Both the position numbers and the translations under genes were made by a program. A DNA stretch of 64,000 nt, taken from the NCBI RefSeq assembly GCF_032595875.1, contig NZ_CP132457.1, positions 124,001 through 188,000 of the forward strand. The letters run 5' to 3'. Source of the stretch: Borreliella andersonii. Lineage in GTDB: Bacteria; Spirochaetota; Spirochaetia; Borreliales; Borreliaceae. Numbering within the stretch: position 1 is the first letter of the stretch; each line of letters begins with the position of its first letter. Of the stretch, positions 8,563 to 20,055 are shown in pieces. The notes under the pieces are model-generated. The model was not told the DNA's origin. It saw only the letters and a program-made list of their open reading frames with translations, and searched no databases.

Positions 8563-10452
8563 ATGGCCAAAAGAATGCTTAATAACAATTATCGAATAAA
8601 AACAATATTAACAATTTTCTTAGGCATAACTTTGTTAACTATTTACAAATATTTCACACTAATGGTTTTAAATAACAGCCCAGACAACATAATACCTTTA
8701 AAGTCAAATGATATTGCCAAAAGAGGAATAATTTATGATAGAAATGGCAAACCAATAGCATTCTCTTCAAAGTCCTACTCAATCGGAACAAATCCTCAAA
8801 AAATAGAAAATATTATAAGCACATCTGAAACTCTTGGCGCAATACTTCAAATTGATTCAAGAATTTTAAAAGAAAAGCTTTCTTCCAAAAAAGGATTTTT
8901 ATATATAAAAAGAAAAATAAAAAGAGAAGAATCAGATTTAATAAAAAGAATCCAAGCTGAAGGTAGACTTTCAAACATTGCTTTATATCCTGATTATACA
9001 AGAATTTATCCCTTTAGACATATCACAAGCAATATTACCGGTTTTGTAGGAACAGATAATCTTGGCCTTGAAGGCATTGAATTTTCTCTAAATAGCATAT
9101 TAGCAAAAGATAAAACAAAACAACAATTTTTAAATCAAGAGTTAGAAACAAACAACATCTACTTAACAATAGACATGGATATACAACAAGGTGTTAGCAA
9201 AATAGCTAAAAAATACTTTAAAGAAAATAATCCTGAAAGTTTAATTACTTTAGTAATGAACTCCCAAAATGGAGAAATATTGTCCATGGTTCAATTTCCC
9301 CAATATGATGCAAACTTTTATTCTGAATATCCTGAAGAAATACGAAAAAACCTTTCTTCATCTCTAACCTATGAGCCTGGAAGCATTAATAAAATTTTTA
9401 CAGTTGCAATAATATTAGAAAGTGGAAAATTAAGTTTAGAAGAAAAATTTTTAGACAATGGAATATATCAAAAACAATTCCCATCAGGAGAAAAAATTAC
9501 AATCAAAACATTAAATCCTCCCTATAAATATATCGACTCTACAGAGATTTTAATTTATTCATCAAATGTTGGAATAGCTTACATTACTGAAAAAGTTAGC
9601 AATGAATATTTTTACAAAAAACTTTTAGATTTTGGATTTGGGGAAAAAGTTGGATTTCCATTTCCCGGAGAAACAAAAGGACTGTTAAATCATTATTCAA
9701 AATGGTCAGGACGAAGTAAAGCTACAATTGGATTTGGACAAGAAATAGGAGTGTCAGCGGTTCAAATATTACAAGCTGCAAGCACACTAGGCAATAATGG
9801 AATAATGTTAAAACCTAGAATAATAAAAAAAATAAGCAACGATAAAGGAGAAAATATTAAAGAATTTGACAAAGAAGAAATAAGAAAAGTAATATCCAAA
9901 AGTTCAGCACAAAAAGTTTTAAAAATGATGAAAGAAGTTGTAAACAAAGGTGGAATTCCAAATCTTAAAATTAAAAATCTTGACATTTCTGCAAAAAGCG
10001 GAACATCCCAAGCTATTGACAAAAAAACAGGCAAATACTCAGAAGAAGACTATACATCCTCTATATTGGCAATATACCCCACAGAGCAACCAAAATATAT
10101 TATTTATATTGTATACAGATATCCCAAAAAAATAATATACGGAACAAGAATAGCAGCCCCAATGGCAAAAGAAATAATAGAATTTATTGAGCACCAACAA
10201 AATACAATCGCATATAAAAAAATTAAAATGCCATCAAAAATCAAAATACCCAAAACTAACACTAATTATAAAAACAAAACATACTTGCCAAATTTTATCA
10301 ACCTTTCCAAAAGAGAAGCAATAGACATACTAAAATATTATAAAAATACTATGAAAATAAAAATACACGGCGAAGGTTTTGTTTACAAGCAAAGCATATC
10401 CCCCAATACAAAATTGGAAGACATAGCAGAGCTTGAACTGTATTTGAAATAA
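8563..10452 (+). CDS. Class B penicillin-binding protein (FtsI/PBP2-like transpeptidase) with C-terminal PASTA domain
   Basis: A 629-residue peptidoglycan transpeptidase. A short cytoplasmic tail and one membrane anchor (ILTIFLGITLLTIYKYFTLM, about residues 13-35) precede the class B dimerisation domain (RGIIYDRNGKPIAFS). The transpeptidase triad is complete: SxxK as EPGSINK (serine about residue 275), SxN as YSSNVG (about 330) and KSGT as AKSGTSQ (about 485). The tail (LPNFINLSKREAIDILKYYK onward) looks like one PASTA domain, as in septal FtsI-type enzymes. The start is set by AGAGGT ahead of ATG. It ends 10 bp from the convergent acyl-CoA ligase gene with no obvious hairpin terminator. Whether it serves septation or side-wall growth is inference. 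Confidence 0.92.
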   Translation: MAKRMLNNNYRIKTILTIFLGITLLTIYKYFTLMVLNNSPDNIIPLKSNDIAKRGIIYDRNGKPIAFSSKSYSIGTNPQKIENIISTSETLGAILQIDSRILKEKLSSKKGFLYIKRKIKREESDLIKRIQAEGRLSNIALYPDYTRIYPFRHITSNITGFVGTDNLGLEGIEFSLNSILAKDKTKQQFLNQELETNNIYLTIDMDIQQGVSKIAKKYFKENNPESLITLVMNSQNGEILSMVQFPQYDANFYSEYPEEIRKNLSSSLTYEPGSINKIFTVAIILESGKLSLEEKFLDNGIYQKQFPSGEKITIKTLNPPYKYIDSTEILIYSSNVGIAYITEKVSNEYFYKKLLDFGFGEKVGFPFPGETKGLLNHYSKWSGRSKATIGFGQEIGVSAVQILQAASTLGNNGIMLKPRIIKKISNDKGENIKEFDKEEIRKVISKSSAQKVLKMMKEVVNKGGIPNLKIKNLDISAKSGTSQAIDKKTGKYSEEDYTSSILAIYPTEQPKYIIYIVYRYPKKIIYGTRIAAPMAKEIIEFIEHQQNTIAYKKIKMPSKIKIPKTNTNYKNKTYLPNFINLSKREAIDILKYYKNTMKIKIHGEGFVYKQSISPNTKLEDIAELELYLK

Positions 10453-10462
10453 TTGGGGTTAA

Positions 10463-12355
10463 TTAAATAAATAAATTTTTAATTTCATTTTTATAAAAAT
10501 TTAAAATATAGCTTCGCTTAATGTCCATTTTAATCGACATTTCTTTACCAACTTCAAATGGTTTTTCTAAAAGAGCAAACTTCAATATCTGCTCAAAAGG
10601 CTTAAATCCATTAGCTTTATTAATTAATTTTTTTATTTCATCATTTATGGCCTTAAGAACAATATTATTTGCAATAATTTGATGTCTATTATTAGCATCA
10701 AAAATTTTTTGCCCAATACTTTCTAAATATTTATTTATTTCTTCAAAATTTGGAAGAATAAGAGCGCCTAAGAATTTTTGATCTTGCCCTACAACAACCG
10801 CCTTTTCTATTAATACTGATTCTTCAAGCTTAACCTCAATTGGAGCAGGCTCAACATTCTCTCCATTATTCAAAACAATTGTATCTTTTTCTCGACCAAT
10901 AATTTGAACAACATTATCCTTAGATAATTTTGCAATGTCACCCGTGTTTAAAAACCCATCAGAACCAATAATCCTACAAGTTGCTTCTTTATCCTTGTAA
11001 TATCCAAGCATTACCTGAGGCCCTTTTACAAACAAAATTCCCTTCCCAGGCTTTTTAAGTCTATTTCCATCAGCATCTCTGATCTCAGCAACAGTACCAG
11101 GTAAAATTTTACCACAAGTTCCAATAATCACTTTTTTATGCTTATTAGAAGCCACTCCAGGTGAAGTTTCTGTCAATCCATAAGCATTGGCAAGTTCAAT
11201 GCCAATTGAATTAAAAAATCTAGCAGCAGACACCGGCATACTCCCACCACCAGTAATTCCAACAACAAAATTATTGCCCAAAATCTTATTTATTTTATTA
11301 AAAATTAAAGTATTCCCCAAAATCTTAAAAGGGAATAAGCAGATTAATCCAAATATTCCTAAAATTTTCTTTATAGGAAAAAATAAACTAAACCCATTGT
11401 CCGGATAAAGCCCCATTGCTGCCCTATAGCAAATATCACTAAGAAATGCCGATTTTACAAAAAAATGAAAAATCATTCTAGAAATAAACGGCTTCTTAGA
11501 AACTTCTTTGTAAATATTTTGTCTTATTGCAATCCAAAGCCTAGGAACAGCCGCAATATAATGAGGATTAATATTTTTAATATCATCAAGCATTGCCCTT
11601 GGAACAATGGTAGAAAACAAACAAGTCATACCCTTAAGAAAAATATTGTAAGAAAAAGATCTTTGAAAGGAATGCCAAATTGGTAAAATACACATAAATA
11701 CTTGTCCCACTTGCGTATCAACCATTAAACTAAAACTAGAAACCTGATAAAGTAAGTTAGCATGGCTGAGCATTACCCCCTTTGGATGACCTGTTGTTCC
11801 AGAAGTATATATTATTGTTGCCATATCATTAGAATCAACTTTACCCGCAATCTCAATAATTTCTGAATCTTTTCTTAAGTTGTCTCCAAATGAAATACAA
11901 TCGCTATAAGTATAAATTTCAAAATCACTATATCTTAATTTATCTTCTTGGTTTAAATTTTCAATAATAATAAATATTGGCTTTACTGTAAATTTAATTT
12001 GAACAAACATATCAAGAAGATTTAAATTTTCTAAAATAACCACACTTGGAAGAACGGAATTAAAAATAATCTCAGCTTCAAAAAGAGTGACATCAGAGCC
12101 CTTTGGGATATCAACGGCACCCAATGATAAAATTGCAAAATCTATCACGGTCCACTCAGCCCTATTCTCAGAGCAAATAAATATTTTATCTTGATGCTTA
12201 ACATTGATTGACTTTAAAAAGGAAGCAAGCTTTAAAACATTGTTTTTTAAGTCGCCATAAGTAACATGAGCATATCCATTGCAAACTTTATATATTTGAG
12301 CAATTTTATCTTTTTGTTGATCAGCCACCTCAAAGAATGCCTTTGCTATTGACAT
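10463..12355 (-). CDS. Long-chain fatty acid-CoA ligase (AMP-binding)
   Basis: A 630-residue adenylate-forming enzyme that activates fatty acids via acyl-AMP. The ATP/AMP signature is IIYTSGTTGHPKGVMLSHAN (about residues 178-198), followed by the A5-type ANAYGLTETSPG (about 385-400) and GFLNTGDIAKLS (about 463) with the hinge GREKDTIVLNNGENV. Helices after about residue 275 (SRMIFHFFVKSAFL) suggest a membrane-associated domain, as in the bacterial and eukaryotic long-chain family. Borrelia lacks fatty acid synthesis, so the likely job is activating host-derived fatty acids for lipid and lipoprotein assembly; that is inference from known biology. The gene stands alone, facing the penicillin-binding protein gene. 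Confidence 0.92.
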   Translation of the reverse strand: MSIAKAFFEVADQQKDKIAQIYKVCNGYAHVTYGDLKNNVLKLASFLKSINVKHQDKIFICSENRAEWTVIDFAILSLGAVDIPKGSDVTLFEAEIIFNSVLPSVVILENLNLLDMFVQIKFTVKPIFIIIENLNQEDKLRYSDFEIYTYSDCISFGDNLRKDSEIIEIAGKVDSNDMATIIYTSGTTGHPKGVMLSHANLLYQVSSFSLMVDTQVGQVFMCILPIWHSFQRSFSYNIFLKGMTCLFSTIVPRAMLDDIKNINPHYIAAVPRLWIAIRQNIYKEVSKKPFISRMIFHFFVKSAFLSDICYRAAMGLYPDNGFSLFFPIKKILGIFGLICLFPFKILGNTLIFNKINKILGNNFVVGITGGGSMPVSAARFFNSIGIELANAYGLTETSPGVASNKHKKVIIGTCGKILPGTVAEIRDADGNRLKKPGKGILFVKGPQVMLGYYKDKEATCRIIGSDGFLNTGDIAKLSKDNVVQIIGREKDTIVLNNGENVEPAPIEVKLEESVLIEKAVVVGQDQKFLGALILPNFEEINKYLESIGQKIFDANNRHQIIANNIVLKAINDEIKKLINKANGFKPFEQILKFALLEKPFEVGKEMSIKMDIKRSYILNFYKNEIKNLFI

Positions 12356-12947
12356 ACAATCCCCCTTTTAACAAAGTTAACATGGTTTATTATACCATTA
12401 TTAAACATAAATTCATAAAGATTATTTATAAAGCCTCCTACTGCAACAAACACACAGAAAGCCAATGAAAATAAAAACCTAAAAAATTAAAACAAAATTT
12501 TTAAAAAAATATTTAATAAAAAAAATAATTGAAAATCTAAAAGTAAATTTTAATTTTAATATTTAAACAAGTAATATTTTTTAAAAAACCTAAAACATCA
12601 AATATTGTACAATTATTTTCACAAATATAAAAACAGTGTTTAGGACCTATTTTATTACCTTTAAAATAATCAGTCACTTTTTCTAAAAAATCTCCTTATT
12701 TTTTCTTCAGAAATACAAAAAATACAATTTTTACAGTCTTTAAAACCATATTTATCTGATTTTAATTGAATTTTATAAATAAGCTTGTAAAATACATTAC
12801 CCCCAGCCTTAATAAAAGAATAAAAAGAAAAAATCTTTGTAACTATTAAATAACATGATAAAATTTATTTTGTAATAAATATTTATCCTTGTTTATCATT
12901 CAAAACAAAATGCCCACAGACCCAACCCATCAACATAAATCTGATCA
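12356..12947. other. Gene-poor interval of about 590 bp
   Basis: This is the largest stretch in the window without an intact gene. It lies between the start of the acyl-CoA ligase gene and the end of the PII-like gene. The segment 12537-12864 on the minus strand is an open frame with coding character (entered separately as a pseudogene). The remaining 12356-12536 is highly AT-rich and shows no frame, palindrome or terminator I would defend; it presumably holds the ligase promoter. Confidence 0.6.
12537..12856 (-). pseudogene. Small cysteine-rich protein gene, probably frameshifted near its start
   Basis: The frame open from 12864 to the TAG at 12537 encodes a coherent peptide containing KAGGNVFYKLIYKIQLKSDK, DCKNCIFCISEEKIRRFLEK, KHCFYICENNCTIFDVLG and FLKNITCLNIKIKIYF. 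It has no in-frame ATG or TTG, and its only GTG is deep inside. An ATG at 12856 in the next frame begins MLFNSYKDFFFLFFY and stops at 12809. Joining the two by a one-base change in the T-rich stretch (12815-12838) would give about 106 residues. The CxxCxxC cluster and the later CxxxCxxxC suggest a metal-binding or disulfide-rich fold. The position corresponds, as I recall, to the small hypothetical BB0138 of strain B31. Function unknown; it may also be intact with a non-standard start. Confidence 0.5.
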
Positions 12948-13256
12948 TTAATTTTTCAAAACAAAAAAATTAATCCCTTCTGTGGGGTAAGAACGATCCA
13001 AATCATCTACAATATCCTTTAATCGATTAACAATAGATTGATTGGATGTATAAATAATCAAAATAAAATTTTCCTCAGGCCAAACGCCATCACCATGCTT
13101 TTCTCCCTTTTTGCCTTTTCCATAAACATTTCCTATCTTAGAATAATATATAGGTTCTCCTAACTCTTGTTCTATTTTTTCTATACATTCAAAAACATCA
13201 AGCTCTAAAGACAAATTAGAAACTATTTCAATCCTATACTCATAAAATTTAGTCAT
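12948..13256 (-). CDS. Small PII/CutA-like ferredoxin-fold protein downstream of the Bes efflux pump
   Basis: A 102-residue soluble protein. The start MTKFYEYRIEIV is chosen because AGGGAGTGAT precedes it and the besB stop lies 1 nt upstream, so it is the last gene of the bes operon; a longer reading frame into besB is possible but has no such support. The order beta strand (YRIEIVS), helix (DVFECIEKIEQEL), strand (IYYSKIGNVYGKG), a charged glycine-rich loop (KKGEKHGDGVWPEEN), strand (FILIIYT), helix (QSIVNRLKDIVDDLDRS) and strand (GINFFVLK) resembles the PII/CutA fold with a T-loop-like insert. Small PII-like proteins encoded beside RND metal pumps are known elsewhere. The family assignment is by eye and uncertain. 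Confidence 0.6.
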   Translation of the reverse strand: MTKFYEYRIEIVSNLSLELDVFECIEKIEQELGEPIYYSKIGNVYGKGKKGEKHGDGVWPEENFILIIYTSNQSIVNRLKDIVDDLDRSYPTEGINFFVLKN

Positions 13257-13257
13257 A

Positions 13258-16200
13258 TCACTCCCTATCTTCTTCAAATAAATTATTATAACCACTTTTA
13301 GCTGAATTATTAATTTTGAATGATTTTTCAACATCCATATTGGACGGCACTTTTCTTAACCTAGATTTGAAACTTGAAACAATGTTGGAAAAAATTTCAA
13401 AAAGCATGGGAATAAAAAATAAAGTAAGAAATGTACTAGCTGTCATTCCACCAATAAAAGTAAATGCAATTGGCTTTAGAAGTTCATTTCCGCTTCCACT
13501 AGAAAATGCCATTGGAATAAGCCCTATTATTGAAGTCAAAGAAGACATCAAAATTGGCCTAAGCCTTGAACGACAAGATTCAATAATTGCCTCTCTTAAA
13601 CCAAAACCCCTCTTGATCAATAAACCAGTATAGTCTACAAGAACAATTCCCGTATTTACCACAACACCAACAAGCATAAGCATCCCGATTGCAGCAAAAA
13701 TAGAAAGTTTTTCTCCTGCAAGAAAATGTATAAGTACAACCCCTATTGCTGTTAAAGGAATTGTAAAAATAATAATAAAGGGTTTTAAAAAAGATTCAAA
13801 TTGAGAAGCCATAATTCCAAACACAACAATAATAGCCATCATAATGATTATTTTAAACTGATTCATAATATTTGAAAATTCATTATATTCTCCTTCAACC
13901 TTAAGCGCTATGCCTTCTTTATGAGGCACCTTATTATTAATAAAATCTACAACTTTTGCAGTTACTTGGGTTAAATTCTCATTTGGAGAAATATCTGCAT
14001 TAAGATAAATAGTTAAAGCTTGATTTTCTCTGTAAATAGATTCGGCTTTATTAGTTTTTTCAAAGGTGGCTATTGATGAAAAAGGAATTTTAACTCCAGA
14101 TGAATTTGTAATAAATATTTTTTCTAAATCTTTTAAATTTTTAACATCCATTCTATCAAGTTTAAGAACAATATCATAATTAAGCCCATTCTCTACATAT
14201 TGCCCAGCAACAACACCATTAATATTGGCCTTTAACTCATTTAAAATGGTATTCATATCAATGCCATAGCTATAAGCTAACGCTCTGTCTATCTCAACAC
14301 CAATTTGAAGCTGTAAATCACTTATGCTAAGCCTTGGATTCACAAGTTCAGGAATTTCCTTTTTTAACATGGAAACTAAAATTTTTCCGTAGTCTTTTAT
14401 ATATTCAAAATCATTGGCTGAAATTTTAATTTTAATAGAATCTCCACCACCTGAAGCATTACCACTGGAAGGCTCAATATTAAATTCAGGATAAAGATTC
14501 CCAATACGATTCATAATTTTGTATTTAATAGCATCGTAATCTATGCTTTGGGTTAACTTATCTCTTGATTCTTCCCTGAGAGGAAACAATACGTTGAAAA
14601 TTATTTTATCAGCATGCAAAGTAGCAATAATGTTTTTATATCCTTTGGCCTCACTTTTTACAATTTCTAAAAATCTATTAGAATAAAATTTTGCATATTC
14701 TAAATTAGCTTTATGGGGAAAATTTAAATTAATAGTAATTGAGTTCTCTTTGCCTCTAACAAAAGCCCTCACATCTAGCAATAATCCTAAAAGCAAGCTA
14801 CCAATAAAACTAAAAAAAACAATCAATCCAAAAATCAATTTGTGATTTAAAACTACATTTAATAAATTGATATACAAAAATTCTAAAAAATAATAAATAC
14901 TAGCAAAAAAAGCATCAATTTTCCTAATAGAAGTATTCTTAATATTTTTTTGGAAACTTGTGTATAAACCAACATAATGGCTTGATAAAACAGGAACCAA
15001 AAAAATCGCAACCAAAAGAGAAACACATAAGGAAATAACAATAGTAAATGTAAAGTCTTTAAAAAAATCTCCATATACCCCAAGCTCTGATTTGAAAATA
15101 AGAAATGGACCAAAAACACAAATAGAAGTAAAAGTTGAAGATGTAATAGGCAGCATCATCTCTTGAGCTCCAAGAATAGAAGATGAAATAAGCTTTGCTC
15201 CTTTTTGCCTATATTTGTATATATTGTCAATTACAACAATTGAACAGTCAACAACCATTCCAATCCCAAGTGCAAGACCTGCAAGACTCATAATATTAAG
15301 GGAAATATTTACAAAATACATTAAACAAAAAGTCAAAATAATTGCTATTGGAATAGAAATTCCAATAATTATTGTAGCCCTAAAGCTTCTTAAAAAGAAA
15401 AAAATAACAAATATTGCAAGCATGGCCCCAAAGTAGGCTGAATTTACAACTGTTGAAATAGATGCTTTAATAAAATTAGTGCTATCAGAGGCAATCTCCA
15501 ATTTCATATCTTTAGGCATAGATAATTTCAATTTTTCTATTTCATTCATAACAACATTAGAAACTGCAATAGAATTGGCATCACTACGTTTTTGAACCGA
15601 CAAAGAAATTGAAGGCAACCCATTATACTCAACATATTCTGATAAATCTTCAAAATCGGTTTTAATATTAGCAATATCTTTGAGTTTTATCTCAATAGGA
15701 GATGAATTCATACCAGAAGAAATGTCGGGCATCTTATAAGCTATGACTACATTACCTATCTCTTCAATTGATTTAAATTTTCCAGAAACTTCAACTAAAT
15801 ATTCCAGGTTGTTCTCCAATATATTGCCAGCTGAAAGTTCCAAATTTTGAGATGCTATAATCGAAGATATTCTTGACAAAGAAAGCCCATAAGACTCCAA
15901 TCTATTTTGAGAAACTTCAATTAAAACACGCTTTTTACTTCCACCATTAACAGTAACAATTGCAACTCCATCAAGCCTTTCAAGAACAGGTTTAATGATT
16001 TCATCAGCATATCTTTTAAGCTCAGAAACTGGCCTTACAGAATTAATAACAATTTCCATTACAGGAATATTTTTAAGATTGTATCTAAAAATTCTAGGGG
16101 TATGTGATTTACTAGGCAATGAAGATTTTACCAATTCAAGAGCATCTCGAATTTCATTTAAAACCAAATCTAAATCGGTTCCATGATAAAATTCAAGTGA

Positions 16201-16470
16201 AACAGTGCTACTTTCTTTGGAAGAAACGCTATATATATTTTTTAAATTCTTTACCGAACTCAAGCCACTTTCAAGGACTCTAGAAACACTCTCCTCAACT
16301 TCTCTAGGAGAAGCACCAGGATAAACAGTGTGAATGCTTATTTGGGGAATATCAATTCCCGGCAAAAGGTCTATTTTTAATCTTGAAAAGGTATATAAAC
16401 TTATCATCAATAGCAATGAAAATAAAATCAACATTGTTATTGGTTTGCTAACTATTCTCTTCACCAACAT
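13258..16470 (-). CDS. besB: RND efflux transporter, inner-membrane pump (BesB)
   Basis: A 1070-residue RND permease with the usual twofold layout: TM1 (ITMLILFSLLLMISLYTFS), a large periplasmic loop, TM2-TM6 (about 330-490), TM7 (about 545), a second loop and TM8-TM12 (about 850-1030). The proton-relay region of TM4 reads GMVVDCSIVVIDN, with one Asp where AcrB has two, and TM10 reads VVVNTGIVLVDY without AcrB's lysine, so it is closer to the broader 'one-Asp' RND pumps. It energises export of toxic compounds through the BesA-BesC duct; in B. burgdorferi this system affects antibiotic susceptibility and virulence (established knowledge). It follows besA by 18 nt and is followed at once by the PII-like gene. 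Confidence 0.93.
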   Translation of the reverse strand: MLVKRIVSKPITMLILFSLLLMISLYTFSRLKIDLLPGIDIPQISIHTVYPGASPREVEESVSRVLESGLSSVKNLKNIYSVSSKESSTVSLEFYHGTDLDLVLNEIRDALELVKSSLPSKSHTPRIFRYNLKNIPVMEIVINSVRPVSELKRYADEIIKPVLERLDGVAIVTVNGGSKKRVLIEVSQNRLESYGLSLSRISSIIASQNLELSAGNILENNLEYLVEVSGKFKSIEEIGNVVIAYKMPDISSGMNSSPIEIKLKDIANIKTDFEDLSEYVEYNGLPSISLSVQKRSDANSIAVSNVVMNEIEKLKLSMPKDMKLEIASDSTNFIKASISTVVNSAYFGAMLAIFVIFFFLRSFRATIIIGISIPIAIILTFCLMYFVNISLNIMSLAGLALGIGMVVDCSIVVIDNIYKYRQKGAKLISSSILGAQEMMLPITSSTFTSICVFGPFLIFKSELGVYGDFFKDFTFTIVISLCVSLLVAIFLVPVLSSHYVGLYTSFQKNIKNTSIRKIDAFFASIYYFLEFLYINLLNVVLNHKLIFGLIVFFSFIGSLLLGLLLDVRAFVRGKENSITINLNFPHKANLEYAKFYSNRFLEIVKSEAKGYKNIIATLHADKIIFNVLFPLREESRDKLTQSIDYDAIKYKIMNRIGNLYPEFNIEPSSGNASGGGDSIKIKISANDFEYIKDYGKILVSMLKKEIPELVNPRLSISDLQLQIGVEIDRALAYSYGIDMNTILNELKANINGVVAGQYVENGLNYDIVLKLDRMDVKNLKDLEKIFITNSSGVKIPFSSIATFEKTNKAESIYRENQALTIYLNADISPNENLTQVTAKVVDFINNKVPHKEGIALKVEGEYNEFSNIMNQFKIIIMMAIIVVFGIMASQFESFLKPFIIIFTIPLTAIGVVLIHFLAGEKLSIFAAIGMLMLVGVVVNTGIVLVDYTGLLIKRGFGLREAIIESCRSRLRPILMSSLTSIIGLIPMAFSSGSGNELLKPIAFTFIGGMTASTFLTLFFIPMLFEIFSNIVSSFKSRLRKVPSNMDVEKSFKINNSAKSGYNNLFEEDRE

Positions 16471-16488
16471 AAAACATCTCCCAATAAA

Positions 16489-18713
<2,225 letters not shown>

Positions 18714-18807
18714 TTGAAGCCCCCTTTTATAATAAAAATCAAAACTTTAAAATTATAAAATTTTCAATTTATTTGATTAACTATTATATTATAATACAAT
18801 TCTAAGT

Positions 18808-19098
18808 ATGAACATTTTCAAAATTTTATTTATTCTAAATTATACTTTTATTTTTTTAATAAAAATTTACCAAAATACTTTCTCTAAAATATTTGGAATA
18901 CAATGCATATACAAACCTACTTGCTCAAAATATTCAATTGAATGCTTTAAAAAATACAATTTTTTAACGGCCTTGATATTAATGACACTAAGAATAATAA
19001 GATGTAATGCCTTATTCAAAGGAGGTAACGATCTTATTCCCAAATACAACCCTATTTTAAAATCTTTAAAAGAATTTAAAAAAAGATTAATCAAATAA
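18808..19098 (+). CDS. yidD: YidD membrane protein insertion efficiency factor
   Basis: A 96-residue protein with the YidD signature: an N-terminal amphipathic or membrane segment ([20 protein letters not shown]), the conserved [19 protein letters not shown], and [17 protein letters not shown]. In other bacteria it helps YidC insert membrane proteins; there the gene sits with rnpA and yidC, whereas here it stands alone between divergent besC and convergent proX. It overlaps the last 12 nt of proX on the opposite strand, so no separate terminator fits between them. A TATAAT -10-like box lies about 15 nt before the ATG region. Confidence 0.92.
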   Translation: MNIFKILFILNYTFIFLIKIYQNTFSKIFGIQCIYKPTCSKYSIECFKKYNFLTALILMTLRIIRCNALFKGGNDLIPKYNPILKSLKEFKKRLIK

Positions 19099-19971
19099 AG
19101 TTTTATATTTTTCTGGAACCCACGTCTTTACAACTTCTTTATTCTTTTCAACAAATTCAACTGCATTGCGGTATTCTTTGCCTGGCTCTTTATCATTTCT
19201 ATCCATTAAGGGTAATATTAAATTATCACTCCAGTAAAAATGATCAAAAACATAATATGCATCAAAATCATCATTTTCAAGACCAAGCCTAACAAGAGTA
19301 TGCACACTCTCACCCCCCCCCATAATTAAATCGGGATCATCAAGAAATTTAATATCATACCTAGAAAAAGCCCAATGGGGCTTCCACAAAGGAACCAAAA
19401 TCCACTCGTTTCTCTTTATTGAAGAATCCAAACTTGCAAGCATAACACTCTCACTTGAAGGAACTAGTTCATACTCTTTACTTAATCCATAATAATCAAG
19501 CGCTTGTTCCGTAACAATTTGAGTTCCCGCACCAGCATCTATGCCAATCATTTTATTTTTAAATTTAGCGCCTTTACCCTTAAGCTCACTAATGCTAGAA
19601 ATTGGAACATAACTTGGCACCACGAAACCCTGAATGGTTCCTTCATAATTTGCACCAAGATCAACAAATCTTGTTTTCAGTTTTTCATAATAAAATTTAT
19701 CGGCTGTAGGAACCCAAGAGGATACCGTACCATCTACCTTTCCAGATGCCAAGTATTGATACATTATGGACGTAGTGACTGAAAATATTTCTGCATTGTA
19801 GCCCATTTTCTCAAAAACAACCTTCAATACATTTGTAGCTGCTGTTTCTCCGCCCCAATTCACATATCCAATTTTTACCGATTTCAAATTCTTTGAACTC
19901 TTTTTTTCATCACAAGACAAAAAAGTAAGAAAAATAAAAACAAAAATTAATAATTTATATATAAATTTCAT
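19087..19971 (-). CDS. proX: Glycine betaine/proline ABC transporter substrate-binding lipoprotein
   Basis: A 294-residue OpuAC-family binding protein. The signal peptide [20 protein letters not shown] ends in a lipobox (LSC before DEKK), so the protein is lipidated and sits at the periplasmic face. The mature part has typical features such as [20 protein letters not shown] at the start, [18 protein letters not shown] in the hinge region and [20 protein letters not shown], whose aromatic residues form the betaine cage in relatives. It is last in proV-proW-proX and overlaps yidD at its 3' end. Codons for MGGGES are written with nine consecutive G, making the gene prone to slippage; the frame is open in this sequence. 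ATG is preceded by AAGGAG. Confidence 0.92.
   Translation of the reverse strand: MKFIYKLLIFVFIFLTFLSCDEKKSSKNLKSVKIGYVNWGGETAATNVLKVVFEKMGYNAEIFSVTTSIMYQYLASGKVDGTVSSWVPTADKFYYEKLKTRFVDLGANYEGTIQGFVVPSYVPISSISELKGKGAKFKNKMIGIDAGAGTQIVTEQALDYYGLSKEYELVPSSESVMLASLDSSIKRNEWILVPLWKPHWAFSRYDIKFLDDPDLIMGGGESVHTLVRLGLENDDFDAYYVFDHFYWSDNLILPLMDRNDKEPGKEYRNAVEFVEKNKEVVKTWVPEKYKTLFD
19313..19321 (-). repeat. G9 homopolymer inside proX
   Basis: Nine consecutive C on the plus strand (G on the coding strand) encode part of IMGGGES as ATG GGG GGG GGT. It is the longest G/C homopolymer I noticed in this AT-rich window and lies in an otherwise ordinary coding region, about 80 codons before the stop. A gain or loss of one G would truncate ProX. 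Confidence 0.9.
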
Positions 19972-19999
19972 ACAAAAATCTCCTTTTCATAAAGTAATC

Positions 20000-20041
20000 T
20001 CAAAATACAAAACTCAATAAATAATTTATATATAAATTCAT
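20000..20041 (-). other. 13-codon upstream reading frame; duplicated proX start region
   Basis: Between proW and proX an ATG at 20041, preceded by GGAGATCATTTT, opens the peptide MNLYINYLLSFVF and stops at 20000. Its first 25 bases nearly repeat the proX start (ATGAATTTATATATAAATTA against ATGAAATTTATATATAAATT), including a GGAGAT ribosome-binding site in front of both. It looks like a partial tandem duplication of the proX translation start. It may act as a leader peptide or be a harmless relic. Confidence 0.55.
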
Positions 20042-20055
20042 AAAATGATCTCCGT

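Noticed and set aside
9762..10034. 90-codon minus-strand frame inside the penicillin-binding protein gene
   Set aside because: The opposite strand encodes conserved transpeptidase motifs; the frame is a hydrophobic artefact of AT-rich reverse reading.
10440..10475. Terminator between the convergent penicillin-binding protein and acyl-CoA ligase genes
   Set aside because: I searched the 10-bp gap and flanks and found no stable stem.
13257..13334. Longer N-terminus for the PII-like protein
   Set aside because: It would read through besB's last codons; the ribosome site and 1-nt spacing favour the start at 13256.
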